NCBI GenBank assembly: GCA_956465555.1
Contig: OY101116.1
Span: forward strand, 1,674,001 to 1,738,000
From: Nitzschia sp. pyKryTriq1
Taxonomy: Eukaryota; Bacillariophyta; Bacillariophyceae; Bacillariales; Bacillariaceae
Length of the DNA: 64,000 nt
Direction: 5' to 3'
The notes under the pieces are model-generated. The model made no database searches, was not told the DNA's origin, and saw nothing but the letters and a program-made list of their open reading frames with translations. Positions 1-11,260 of the stretch are shown here, piece after piece (position 1 is the stretch's first letter; each line of letters begins with the position of its first letter). A program made the position numbers and the translations under genes.

Positions 1-471
1 CTATCGTTCGTCCGCAGGATCTTGCTCGTAAATTCCATTAAGCATGTCCACATATGCATGATATGCCCGCAATTCCTCGTTCTTTGGGGTTGAATCAAGA
101 GGTTTAACGAGGCCGTCTAGTGTGAAAAGTGCTGTATTGGCAAGTGGGTTGCTATTCGGGGAATCGATTACGGCTGCAGACGTTAGTAGAGTAGTGCTTG
201 TAGAGGCTAACGCGGCAATTATGGTAGATCGTGACATGAGTCGTTTGAGTCGGTTTGAGCTACGTGAGGGTTTCTTCTTTGGCTCCCCTTTTCCGCCGAA
301 CGGTTCTACGATATTCTCTTTCTTCACGGCGACTACCTCTACTTGATCCTCTATTTCAGGAGGAGCGTAGTTCCTCTTGTACCATTTGTCTTGTGTAGAG
401 TTCTTTTTGCGTTTTTCTTTAATAGGTAGTAAAATGGTAGTGTCGATTGGCGGTTGTGCTATTTTGTGCGA
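1..471 (-). CDS. Unidentified ORF fragment, Lys-rich then Ala/Thr-rich
   Basis: The minus frame is open from the stop at 472-474 down to a TAG at 1-3. It has no ATG near its 5' end (a GTG lies at 325-327), so it would have to be the last exon of a longer gene or a decayed fragment. The product is basic at first (KEKRKKNSTQDKWYKRNYAPPE), then has a second Lys/Arg cluster, then a short hydrophobic Ala/Ser/Thr stretch and an acidic end (NGIYEQDPADER). I recognise no family. The lysine-rich composition and the tandem duplication just upstream would fit a retroelement gag/pol remnant, but no protease, integrase or reverse transcriptase motif is visible, so that is only a guess. Confidence 0.3.
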   Translation of the reverse strand, partial: SHKIAQPPIDTTILLPIKEKRKKNSTQDKWYKRNYAPPEIEDQVEVVAVKKENIVEPFGGKGEPKKKPSRSSNRLKRLMSRSTIIAALASTSTTLLTSAAVIDSPNSNPLANTALFTLDGLVKPLDSTPKNEELRAYHAYVDMLNGIYEQDPADER

Positions 472-631
472 CTATTACGGGGGGAAGCTCTACGAAATTT
501 CCCAGTAGTAAATCCACAGGATTCTACTGTTTTTCATCTTGCCACCTCGTTGGTACTGCCTCAGGATATGCATCTCTTCATTCCTACTGGGAACTAAAAG
601 GATGTAGGTCCTAGTACTTGATCTAGTATCT

Positions 632-1148
632 GATCTAGCCACATCAGTAAGTGGGACGCTAGAACATGTAATTTCGCTCGGGCGCTCGTGGCTGGGAGTG
701 CTCGAACGTGCGCGTGGTTCAGCGCGTGATTTCCTCGATCAGGACAGAAGGACATACTGATGACGTCATACGCCAGTCGTCATCAAACCTTGTCGAACAT
801 ATACGGACGTACACAACATCGTACGTCATTACTATTATACAACATGTAACGGTTGAACAGTACGTACTTCTACTATTCTGTTCTAATAGATCTAGCCACA
901 TCAGTAAAATAGTGAGCTAGATCGTGTAATTTCGCTCGGGCGCTCGTGGCTGGGATTGCTCGAACGCGCGCGTGGTCCTTGCGCGTGATTTTCATGATCA
1001 GGACAGAAGGACATACTGATAACGTCATACTCCAGTCGTCATCAAACCTTGTCGAACATATACGGACGTACACAACATCGTACGTCATTACTATTATACA
1101 ACATGTAACTCTCGAACAGTAAGTACCTCTACTATTCTGTTCTAATAA
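632..1148. repeat. Tandem direct duplication, two units of about 258 bp
   Basis: Unit 1 (632-888) and unit 2 (889-1148) both begin GATCTAGCCACATCAGTAA and both end with TACTATTCTGTTCTAATA. Most of the unit is near identical, for example CGAACATATACGGACGTACA in both, with scattered substitutions and small indels. They abut directly with no internal region, so they are a tandem duplication rather than a pair of LTRs flanking an element. No coding potential is supported; the short ORFs inside are in both units simply because the DNA is duplicated. Confidence 0.9.
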
Positions 1149-1244
1149 TCTTTGGCGCGCCTCGAGTTCGCTCTCGTTCCTTCATTCCGACCTCTCACCC
1201 GTCTACGTCTGTCAGGCGGGCGATAGGAACGGTCCGTCCTTTGA

Positions 1245-1595
<351 letters not shown>

Positions 1596-1742
1596 TAATG
1601 TCTGTACAGTACAGTACCAGGTACCGATACTCACTACGCAGCATCAGGATGATGGTTCATTGCGACGAGCGACGAGCAGCTCTCATTCCTTCCTTCCTTC
1701 CTTTCTCAAGAAGTGAAACGATGCACGAGAATAACAACAATA

Positions 1743-2831
1743 ATGAACAATGAAGCCTTTCAAAAGATGGTTCGCGACGGCAGTGGCAAGTCGACCAAAC
1801 AGATCGCTCGTGCCGCGGTAGAAGCGGAGTTCCGAAAACGTCGCAAAGGCGGCAAGAAACGCAAACTTGGCGACGACTACTCGTCGGAGAGTGACAACGA
1901 CGACGACGGTAAGGACCGGCGACCCCCCCCAAAAGACAGCAAATTGCTCTTTCGACCGACGCAAGTGAAAGTGGCAGCGAGTATTGAGGGTCAGGAAGAA
2001 GCTTCTGAAAAGTATCGTGATCGGGCGAAGGAACGACGAGAGGGTGGGGCAGCCCCGAGGTTTACCAAGGAAGAGGACAAGTCTTCTTCTTCCTCGGCAC
2101 TGGCAGCAGCGGTTGATCCTGATGTCAACTTGCCAGTGGCAACCAAGGGCCTTGACTTGACACTGGTACGAAAGGAACGAGAACAACTGCAACGAAAGGC
2201 TGGCGAGGAGGGGGGCATCTCGGAAGGCGACAGTGATGCGGACGAAGTATCCTTGGCATCACAAACCTTGCCCACCGTTGATCAAGCTAGGCGGTCTCTA
2301 GAAAAGTTGGTCTCAGATCCGTATTCCTATTCGTCAATTCCAACCGAGCTCGCCGAGTATATGATTCAATTTGCTAGGACGGCGTTGTTGTGGAAAGATC
2401 AACCCAACAAGAAAATTGTATGTGGCGTCGAGGGTAAGACTCTCCAACGCACAAGTCTCGTCATGAGCGTGGAAAGCCACCCCTCGGACCGTCGAAGAGC
2501 ATGGGAAATCCCACGAGATCGCATCCACCCAAATGCCCAAGAGTATCCCATTGTTCCGCTGCTCAGCCATGAAATGCTTGACTCGTTGGAGCGATTCTTT
2601 CCACCGAAAAGCAAGAAGAACAGCCAGGTTGCTCTATCGTCGACGACGGAGATAAAAGACGCAGCAGAATCCTCCGTTGCTCTGGCAAAAGAAGAAACAA
2701 TACACTCGAAGCCGTCTCAGCTAAAGGATACGGAAACAAAACCTGACACTACCATGAACGATGAAGATGACGACGACGATATTTTCGGTGGTCTAGATGA
2801 CTATGTTCCTCCCAAAGTCGATACAAAGTAA
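1743..2831 (+). CDS. RED/IK-like spliceosomal protein
   Basis: A single exon encodes 362 residues, starting at the ATG of MNNEAFQKMV; an upstream in-frame ATG at 1713 adds ten basic residues and looks less likely because family members start with a similar NxxxFxKL segment. The order of signals fits protein RED (IK, Smu2): a Lys/Arg-rich N-terminus, the conserved KYRDRAKERREG block, a KGLDLTLVRKEREQL block matching the RED_N region, a mid-region with charged low complexity, and an acidic tail ending DIFGGLDDYVP, like the DIFxDIGDYVP end of known REDs. RED acts in the spliceosomal B complex with MFAP1 and Prp38. The protein is shorter than animal RED and lacks a long RE/RD dipeptide repeat. 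Confidence 0.85.
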   Translation: MNNEAFQKMVRDGSGKSTKQIARAAVEAEFRKRRKGGKKRKLGDDYSSESDNDDDGKDRRPPPKDSKLLFRPTQVKVAASIEGQEEASEKYRDRAKERREGGAAPRFTKEEDKSSSSSALAAAVDPDVNLPVATKGLDLTLVRKEREQLQRKAGEEGGISEGDSDADEVSLASQTLPTVDQARRSLEKLVSDPYSYSSIPTELAEYMIQFARTALLWKDQPNKKIVCGVEGKTLQRTSLVMSVESHPSDRRRAWEIPRDRIHPNAQEYPIVPLLSHEMLDSLERFFPPKSKKNSQVALSSTTEIKDAAESSVALAKEETIHSKPSQLKDTETKPDTTMNDEDDDDDIFGGLDDYVPPKVDTK

Positions 2832-3162
2832 CAATGTACTGGGCAGAGATGGTTGGTGAGTTTTTTTCAAATTTTATTCTAGTTTTTAAAATTCAAACTA
2901 TTATGGATCATGTATTGATATCTTTTGGATGGCCTTCTTGGGCCTTGTTGATATGAATCTTGAAGAAACAAATTGAGATATTCGCGCATACAAGAACAAG
3001 TACAGTTCGTATGCAAGTCCTTGATTGGTGTATTCGTTGTCTGTCTTTCGACAGGATGTGTATTATGAATGAAGCATTTAACGATAGTACAATTTGGTGA
3101 GGTAGGTAAGGTGATGTAGCTGAAGTGCTGCGAGGCTGTTGCTCGGCGATGATGGAGGGGTT
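2832..3162. other. Convergent 3' intergenic gap
   Basis: These 331 bp separate the 3' ends of the RED-like gene (+) and the large secreted protein (-). I see no gene, RNA or GTAC palindrome cluster in it. Confidence 0.6.
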
Positions 3163-6100
3163 CTAGTCGACACTCAGAGTAAAGTCTGCGTTGGACTGAC
3201 ATGGTTCCGCACTGACAGTTCCCTCTCCGTTGACCAAAAAGGAAAAGTCAAAGTTGTCGATACCAGAGGTGAGATCCACTCTGAATGTTTCCAAAAAGTT
3301 AGTGGAACCTCCATTGGGTCGTAGACTGACTCGTTGTCCACTGGGAAGCAAGGCTTGAAAGCCAGAGAAGGGGCTGGTGCTAAAGGCGCCCGTCAGATCT
3401 GCTCGGAGGCGGCCTTCGTTCGTCGCAATGTACTCGAGTTCGATATTGGCATAGACTTGCTGGAGACCCATCTGTGAGTTTTCGAATCCTACCAGTTGGA
3501 GATGACCAAACGTATTCAGCAAACTCAAGCCGGCCTCGGAGTCGCATTTGGTGCTCATTTGGCTCGATTGAAGCAAGATGCCCGCTACCCCGTTGTCTAC
3601 TGTCGAGATTGATATCTGAGCCTCGCGCTCCCCACCTGTGTCCACCGTGAATATGGCACCTTCGTCAACAATCCCTTCAAATAAGGTATTGCGACGTGAT
3701 ATCTTTACATACACTGTAGAGGGGCGTGGCGAAATGTCCACATTCGAATCCTCGCAGCGGAAGCGGTTTTGAGTATTGTTGCCATTGCAAAGTGAACTGG
3801 GTATGTAGATGAACTGGACGAGGCTTGCCTCGTCACCAATACATCTAGAGCTGGTTGGTGATGTGAGTCCAAGGCAACTAGCCCCATCAGCCTGTCGACA
3901 GGAAACTTCTGCTTGTAGATTGCATGGGGTTGTCTCGGGGTCGGGCGTCGGAAAGGGACTGACCGTGGGTAGCAGCGTTGGAGCGATCGTGGGAAAGATG
4001 GGCGGAAGAGGGTTGCCGGCCGTAAATTCATAGAAATCGGTTCCAAAGCATCCTTGATCCTCACTTGTCCGTCCTACAACAGTTGTTAACGCCGTGAGTC
4101 TTCTTGGGCTGGTCAGATCGATGGAAAAGCTTTATTCGACAATAAATGGAGTTCCTGGGACAAGTGTCTGGCCTGCGACTATCTCACTCAGGTCAAAGAT
4201 TCCTTGATCGGCTTGGCCTTGATTCGTAACGACAGTTAGGGCAGTAAGTTCAGCAACACCTTCAACCATGACGGGAATCTTCACAGATACTGTCAGAGAA
4301 ACGTTTTGAAAGCATGACACCCTGCCCTGCTCCTCGTTGGTGAACTCGACAAGCTGCACAGAACCGAATCGATCCTTGAGGAAAAGATTCTGTGAGCACG
4401 AACTGTGGTAAATGACAGTTTGGATCATGTTGCTGGGTTTAAGGATCTCAGCAACGTCAGTGGAATTGCCAGGATCGTACACCGTGATGTTCATGTTTGC
4501 TGTGAACTTTTCCTCTGCAAGTATGGTGAACTCGTCATTGACATCCACAAAGCCAGAAAAGTATTCCTCGCCACCTCCGAGTTGAAAGGCAATTATGTAG
4601 GAGGTGGCGCCATCTTGTCTGGGCGGACCAATGCCAAAATCTTGGCACTGGTAAAGTGTATTTGGTTGAACATTAAAACCTCCGCTGCAGTCGCCTCCGT
4701 TGTAGCGAAAGACCATTTCGAATGGTCGCTGCTCACAAATCGGCAGGTAGATAGGAATGGTTTCACAGCTGGCTGCACTCAGCGCTTCTGGTGGTACGCA
4801 GCCAATTTCAACTTCCAAGTCACAACTATCGCTAGGTGCTGGACTGGGTGGGAACGACGGAGACGAACTTGGAATAGGGCTTGGGGCAGCGGAGGGAGCC
4901 AAGGAAGGAGATGCGCTTGGTTCGAGAGAAGGCTCATTTGATGGTCCCGACGACGGCTCAGTCGAAGGTTCACTTGAAGGTTCTGACGACGGCTCTGATG
5001 AAGGCTCGATTGACGGCCTCGACGATGGCCCCGAGGAAGGCCCGCTGGAAGGTTCTACCGAAGGCTCGCTTGAAGGCTCGCTTGAAGGCTCTGATGACGG
5101 CTCTGAGGAAGGCTCACTGGATGGCTCCGACGACGGTTCGGACGACGGCTCGCTGGATGGCTCCGACGACGGTACCAAGGAAGGCTCACTGGATGGTTCC
5201 GACGAAGGCTCGCTTGACGGTCCCAGACTTGGTGTAGTGCTCGGCTCTTTGGATGGAGCAGCGCTTGGCTCTGCACTGGGTGTGACTGAGGGAGCTGCAC
5301 TTGGCACTGGAGTGGGAAAGGGCGTTCCAGTCGAAACGTCGAACTGATATGATGCTGTGTCTTCGCACAATTTTGTTTTATCAGGAGACTCAGCCACGAC
5401 ACTACTCGACACACTGTACTGCGTAGATCGACAAAGTTCGATTTCAACTCCTTCCGTCACTGAAAAAGTACCACCAGGTACAATTTCAAGTTCTTCCTCT
5501 CGACCCGCAGCGAGGTCGATGGATTCATTATTGTTGGTGGATTCCAAAGATGATATCGTCAGATTGACCTCACCGGTGTTTTCGACGACGAAAGAGTATT
5601 CAATGTCGACAAAACAATTATGCCTTACTCCATCCTCGGCGCATGTATATCCAACAAAGTCCAAAGGACCAACGGAATCGAGCAATGTCAGGCCTGGACC
5701 ATCACAACTGGTATCAATAATGGCCAATAATGTTTCTTCCTCCGTCACAGGATCCGTAATTATCGCGGAATGGCTGTCGGTGAGGCAGGTGAAACTAGAG
5801 ATAACGACGTCATCTCCGACTTTTACATCTCCAGAAAATACAACAGTGTTTTCACCAGTCACAATTGAGAGTGCTGCATCATTGGTGGCGCCATTTCCAG
5901 TGTACCGAAAGATTATTTCATTCACGCACTCAGAGCATATGCATTGAACTTCTTGTTCGCCGGCCAATTCACTGCATTCTCTGTCGTCATCCAACACAGA
6001 GCAGTTCATCTCAAGGAAGACATCACACCCCACATCAAGCTCAAACTTGTAGATTTCTTCAGCTTGGCAGGTGTCTCCATTGGGAGGGTCCGCTTTAGCT

Positions 6101-8005
6101 CGGGCAACTGTCGTGAAATTACCGGGAACACATAGATCAAGAGTTTCCTGGTACACAACCCCGGTGGATTCATAAGGGGCAAGTTCAGTGTCGCCAACCT
6201 CACCAGTGAGATCGATGCTAGTTTCTCCTCGATAGATTTCAACCAATGTCACGTCCATGTCATTGGAACCAATATTGAAGACTTCGATTTTCCAGGTGAT
6301 TTCATATTGACAAACGAGTTCAATGCCAGATTGATCGGTGCACGATTCGATAGTCAAGCCACCAAATCTGTCCTTCAGAGTCAATTCAACGTCACCGGAG
6401 GCATCGAAAGTAATTTCCTGCACAGGGGTCCCGTTCGAAGAAGACAACAAGCATTTTAGCTGGTTAGGAAGCCCTCCTGATCGAGTCACTGCAAAAAGGT
6501 CACCAACGTTGAGAAAGATAGGCCCTCCAACTATAGAATCATCGGGACCAGCACAGATTACATTGGCGGCTTCACCTGGGATGAGACCACCATTGAATTC
6601 AGCACAAGTTGACAACTCTCCTTGCTCATCCGAGCCGTCTGTACACGAAGCACTGGTATAGCGGAATGTCAAAGACTCCATTGTTTCCCTAGCGGAACAT
6701 TCTCCGTCCACTTCTGTCAACCCCAGCTGGTCACATTCAGTCCCGTCTTCAGAAACGCATGTAATATCGATGTCTACGCGGCAGCTATTATCAATTGCGA
6801 ACTCGAAGATTGCGCTGTCCCCGCAAGAAACACCATCAGGAGGACTAGCCTCCGCAAATACTTCGGTGGTGTAAAGGCCATCAAGGCAGATGTCCAGATC
6901 TTCAACCTCAATCGTCGAGGTGATGTCACCGGGTTGAAGAGGATTTGAGCCAAGCACGGAATCCAGAAGATCGACTGTTTCGTTGTTTCGGGTTCGCCCT
7001 ACTTGAGTGATATTCATCTCACTACTTCCAACATTCTCAAGAATATATGTATACACAATTGTGACAATGCACACTTTTGGTTCGGCCCCATCTTCAACTT
7101 GGCAACCTTGAACTTTTAGCATACCAAACTTGTCCTTCAAAAAGAAGTCAACATTCCCGCTTGTGTCAAAGGTCAGTGTTTGTAGTGTATTACCAGAATC
7201 GACCTCAGAGAGATCACAAACTGTTGTATCAGGAAACCCCACACCAGTTGCGCCTTGCACTTTAATAATCTGACCAATAGCAGAAAATTCCTCGAAGAAC
7301 GTGTCGCCTTGTGCATTAGAACAGCGGACGTGAACTTGCGTCCCTAGAGATGGAAGGCTTTCAGTTCCTTCGCACCGAAACTTGTCATCTTGGGCATGAG
7401 CACTGTCCTCGCAATTACTGTTCGTAATTTGGAAAGTTACATCGTTCATTCTTTCTCCAACAGAACAACGCGAGTCTGGTGCCTCTAGGTCAGTGCATGG
7501 AGTTCCGAAGATTGTCAGGCAATTGAGATTTACCTAATATGGAAAAGATTCGGATTAGTTCGGCTTTTCAACACTTGGCATTCCATTTTTGATGATCAAT
7601 AGGACTTACATCAACAGAGCATATCGAGCTGGGCTCCGCCGATGGTACGCTGGATGGAGCCAACGAGGGAACCGCAGAAGGCAGTTTTGTTGGGAAAATC
7701 GACGGCGAGGCGGATGGCGACACCGTCGGTAATGATGACGGGCTTGCAAAAGGTGAAACCGACGGTGCCGTGGAAGGAGCAGTAGACGAGGATTGTGTCG
7801 GCTCAGCTGATGGTGATGCCGAAGGAGAAAAGGTCATACTGTATGAGACCTGCTGCATGTATCGGATCCAGAACTGATCACTCTCTTGGATGAAACCAGC
7901 AAGATGTTTGTCATCTTGTTCAACACCACCTGCGTGTCCTGAGCTCACCAGCAAGGTGAGAACAGCAAAGAGGTAATTTGTGACACCCCTTTCAATTAGC
8001 TTCAT
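3163..8005 (-). CDS. Large secreted KDRFG-repeat protein with PS-rich stalk, interrupted by an in-frame TAA
   Basis: Exon 1 is 7610-8005 and exon 2 is 3163-7533; the intron (7534-7609) has GTAAGT and TTAG borders in phase 0. Exon 1 gives a signal peptide ([25 protein letters not shown]) and a PSxxPS stalk. Exon 2 carries Cys-rich domains, each with a motif such as KDKFGMLKV (near 7135), KDRFGGLTI (6370), LDSVGPLDF (5670), [12 protein letters not shown] (4370) and [12 protein letters not shown] (3505). A long PSSEPS repeat sits at about 4900-5330. A TAA at 4132-4134 stops the frame after 1265 residues, yet the same frame stays open and clearly homologous to the paralogue at 32179 down to the TAG at 3163-3165. 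There is no C-terminal membrane anchor. I cannot name a family with certainty; a wall-associated or extracellular matrix role is inferred from the signal peptide and stalk. Confidence 0.8.
4132..4134 (-). other. In-frame TAA inside the secreted repeat protein
   Basis: The codon lies between VE and SFSIDL. The paralogue at 32179-35559 reads VEQQFELDL at the same place with CAA as the codon, so one C-to-T transition explains the stop. Downstream the frame is open for 322 codons and stays similar to the paralogue ([10 protein letters not shown] in one, [10 protein letters not shown] in the other). I saw no GT-AG pair that would remove the codon as an intron of plausible length. Confidence 0.9.
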
Positions 8006-9070
8006 TGTCGTTTACAACAACCCTTTGCTCGTTTGTTGTTTTGCCCTATTGTCGCCTTTTGACAAGAACAATCTTTTTTGAGATTGTGAGACTGGTCGAC
8101 CAGGAAGTTTCCGCGAGAGCATATTGATATTGTTACTTAAGAAAATCATGTCCTATCATTGTCCGATTTATCGCTTTTTCATCTATGTAACAATATCTGA
8201 TTTATGTACATCTACGGTTATGTAAATCATTAAAAGCGCTAGGAGTCAACCGTTTTTGTTGGTATTAATACCATTTCGCGAAACACGTCTCGCTCGCCAG
8301 CCTCTCTACGAGTACGACGACGACTCAGACTCCTCCCCCTCCCGCCACCACAAAACTATAAGAGACTACACATCGGTAGATGAAAGCTGCAACATACGGT
8401 ACCCTTTCGCACCCGCCCGCCTCTCTGCTTTATTCTCTCTCTACTTCGTACGAACTAGCTCGACTACCCTTAGAGAGAGTACTCGTAGACAGATTAAAGA
8501 CACAAAACCATCCAGCGTACTGTAGAATAGCTTTAGAGTTTGCAGATCAGGAAGTAGCACAATCTTACTAGAAACCGGTACAATTAGGGCGAGGCGAAGA
8601 CACGACGACGCTCTCTTTACTACGTGTAGCGTTCTGGTAGACCATAGCCTCAAATCCGCTCTATAAAGTAGGAGAGGGCATTGTCACTGATGCCAGCAAG
8701 ACGAAGTCCGACTAGCTGGCTCAAGTAGGAGCTCCATTTCTCCCTGGTAGAACCGAAGTATCAAAAGACGTCATGTATTGCTATCTTGCACCTCTGCCGA
8801 CTCTACTGTTGGGTTCTGGGCATGGCTCATAGTGCCACTACTTGTCTCTACTAGAAAGCCATGGTTGGCGTATTCCCGTAGTATCAGGGCGAATCTCTCA
8901 AAAGGCATTGTTGATATACTACTGCAGGTAACCGCTGCCAAAACGTGCGTCGGACAAATCCCCCTTCGCTTCGCGTAAATGCAAAATCAATGCCGCATCA
9001 TAGCGTTTGTAGTGGGACATTCGCGAGCGGTTTTCAGTTGTGGTGGAAAGCATATAGAATGCACAGCAAA
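8006..9070. other. Intergenic region 5' of the secreted repeat protein
   Basis: No gene is supported here. There are a few short ORFs on both strands and isolated GGTACC and ACCGGTAC sequences near 8390 and 8573. A minus-strand stretch near 8775-8912 reads MPFERFALILREYANHGF and continues for 45 codons from an ATG, but it has no family I recognise and no support from splice signals. Confidence 0.5.
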
Positions 9071-10558
9071 TCAACCAATCGCCTTTTCGAGGAAGAAAGT
9101 AGTCAAGGACCGAGCACGCAGGGTGACTTGGAGTTCACCCGCGCGACGAGGAATACCAATAACCATGTCATCATAACCGCGATTGGAAAGAAGTAGAACA
9201 ACATTGTCGTCGGGAGTAGTGAAGACCACATGATCAATGGATTCCATGTCGGTACCGCTTGTGTTGTTATCCCAGTAAGATGCGACGCGGATAGACCCCG
9301 GGAGTAAAAATCGAGACGCATGGGCCACGATGTAGTACGCAGTATTCCTCTGGACGCTGGAGCCATCAATCGTGACGGCTCCCAGACATTTGCTGCAGCC
9401 CCCTTCGGTATATGGCGTCAATTGAGAATTGGAAGACAGATTCCATTCCAAGACCGTTTGAGCAAAGTTCCTGAGACCGCCGATCAAGACGTTGCAGGCG
9501 TGCCAGAGCAAATCGCCTTCGAAGTCACCCTCACTCGAGACCCATTGCTCAGTGAAATGAATATTCTTATCAGGATGGGCCTCATGAACCTGCGACAATG
9601 CAGAGATATCTCCACCATACATGTGGAAGGCGGATCCTTCGACGAAAGGTTTGACAGTCTTGTCCCCGAGAATGTCCAAGGGATAGTCAATACGGTCGGC
9701 GTTGTGGTCGTAGAGTACGATCTTGGTGGCGGATTTGAAAGTAGTTTCATCCCAGGTAGCGATTCGAGCATCCACCATGGTAGGCACTAGAAAGTCTCGA
9801 ATGAATGTGCCTTGTTCGGAAGCTGTCATCACCATGCTGGGATTATTGTGGTCGTTGAGGGGTTCATTCTGGATTGTAACTGTATGGATCGGCAGGCCTT
9901 CCGCAGCCATTTCTTGCAGATACTTGACTAGATACTTTGCATACGTCTGATAGTATTTTGGTAGCAACGAACCCCCGACTGTACTTTGATTGTCCTTCAT
10001 CCATGATGGAGCGCTCCAGGGCGATGCCCACAGCTGAAGATTTGGTTGGATTTTCAAAATTTCCTTCAAGACGGGGATACAGTACTGCTGATCACGATAC
10101 ATTGAGAAATACTGTAGCCCGAGATCTTCTGTAACATTATCTGGAAGATCATCGTAGGAGAAAGGACCAACATCTAGGTCCGATGACCCAATCGAAAGGC
10201 GCAAAGTGTTGATGTTCAGGTCGCCAAAAAGTTCTTCCAACAAGGCTGTTCGATTCTCGGCGCTCATTCCCATCAAATGATAGGCGCTTCCACCAGTGAG
10301 AGTGAAGCCGAAACCTTGAATAGATTGAAAAGTCTGAGAGAAGTTGAAGCGGAGTATCGGCTGATCCAAGATTTTCGATATTCGAACAGCATCATCGGCA
10401 TCGGCATCGATATTCACATCCTTGAAAAATTCCTTCCGTGAGGGGCAAGTGGTGACTCCAGACACCGAAGGTCCTTCCTTACACCGCCGTCTTAAGAGTG
10501 ACGAGGCATCGCTCAAGAACACCATGAAAAGCGCTAACAGAAGTGAAAATGCTAACAT
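9071..10558 (-). CDS. GH30 family glucosylceramidase-like glycosidase
   Basis: One exon encodes 495 residues. The N-terminus (MLAFSLLLALFMVFLSDASS) is a signal peptide, so the enzyme is secreted or vacuolar. The body matches glycoside hydrolase family 30: QGFGFTLTGGSAYHL at 81-95, RLSIGSSD near 120, LWASPWSAPSWMK near 176, the acid/base Glu232 in TIQNEPL and the nucleophile Glu337 in HFTEQW, followed by the C-terminal beta-sandwich with a short DNVVLLLSNRG strand. In this family the usual reaction is retaining hydrolysis of beta-glucosides such as glucosylceramide. The substrate here is not shown by the sequence. GTAC palindromes lie just upstream, from 10590 on. Confidence 0.9.
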   Translation of the reverse strand: MLAFSLLLALFMVFLSDASSLLRRRCKEGPSVSGVTTCPSRKEFFKDVNIDADADDAVRISKILDQPILRFNFSQTFQSIQGFGFTLTGGSAYHLMGMSAENRTALLEELFGDLNINTLRLSIGSSDLDVGPFSYDDLPDNVTEDLGLQYFSMYRDQQYCIPVLKEILKIQPNLQLWASPWSAPSWMKDNQSTVGGSLLPKYYQTYAKYLVKYLQEMAAEGLPIHTVTIQNEPLNDHNNPSMVMTASEQGTFIRDFLVPTMVDARIATWDETTFKSATKIVLYDHNADRIDYPLDILGDKTVKPFVEGSAFHMYGGDISALSQVHEAHPDKNIHFTEQWVSSEGDFEGDLLWHACNVLIGGLRNFAQTVLEWNLSSNSQLTPYTEGGCSKCLGAVTIDGSSVQRNTAYYIVAHASRFLLPGSIRVASYWDNNTSGTDMESIDHVVFTTPDDNVVLLLSNRGYDDMVIGIPRRAGELQVTLRARSLTTFFLEKAIG

Positions 10559-11260
10559 GCCGGAACTGGAGCTTGAAATGGTATGATAGCTACCGGTACT
10601 CGTATCGTAGTTGCTGAAGGTACTTTCGGATGATCGATGTTGCGAGCGAACTGGGATAAAACTTTTCTTACCCCGGGTAGGCTCTGATAGCGTGATGGTG
10701 GTGCGTCTTGCGTCCGATAATAATGGTGGTGGTGCATAGGTGGTGGTGCTTCTTGCGTCATATTTTTTTTAAAAATGATGGTGGTGGCGGGTGAGGAGTC
10801 GTCGTCGTCGGTGGTGGGTGGTGGTGCTGTTCGGTGGTCGGTGGGGGCCGCGCTACAGTAGTACCCCAGGTACCGGTACCTGGTACAGTACTATTGTACA
10901 CTACAGTACGTACTGCACTACGTACCGGTAGATAATAATTATTAGCCTAAAATAAAGAAAAAGTCGAAAGATATCGACATTATTGTACTCGTACTTACTT
11001 CTGAATCAAGAGTAGAAGCTGGGACTAAAATACAAGTTTCAGATAGAGAGTGGTGGCGCTATTATGAGGCAATTACAAATAGGTAGTAGGCACTGTTTTA
11101 CTACTGTAGGTTTTAGTCCTGTTGTAGAGATACAGTAGTGAGAAGAGTCGTCGTCGTCGTCGTCTATTATTCAGACGCAGGCAGATAGAGAGGCAAACAT
11201 TGCCTTCGTCGAAGATTACCGAGTAGGAGGAAGAGTGAGTCGTCTACTATTGGTGTTCAA
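10559..11260. promoter_or_regulatory. 5' region of the GH30 gene with GTAC palindrome cluster
   Basis: This 702 bp gap lies between the GH30 start and the 3' end of the CBP80 gene. It holds TACCGGTAC at 10591 and a dense block at 10858-10930 (GGTACCGGTACCTGGTAC, later TACGTACTG and TACCGGTA). A purine-skewed GGTGGTG-rich stretch runs at 10690-10850. No gene is supported. Regulatory function is inferred from position only. Confidence 0.45.

Noticed and set aside
632-1148. LTR pair of a retrotransposon
   Set aside because: The two units abut directly without an internal region and carry no TG/CA ends or primer-binding site, so a tandem duplication is simpler.
4757-5347. Plus-strand 196-residue ORF rich in GSDDGS
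   Set aside because: It is the antisense of the PSSEPS repeat in the secreted protein; the repeat composition makes the reverse frame open.
8775-8912. 45-codon minus-strand ORF beginning MPFERFALILREYANHGF
   Set aside because: Too short, no known family, no splice partners found; could be chance or decayed sequence.
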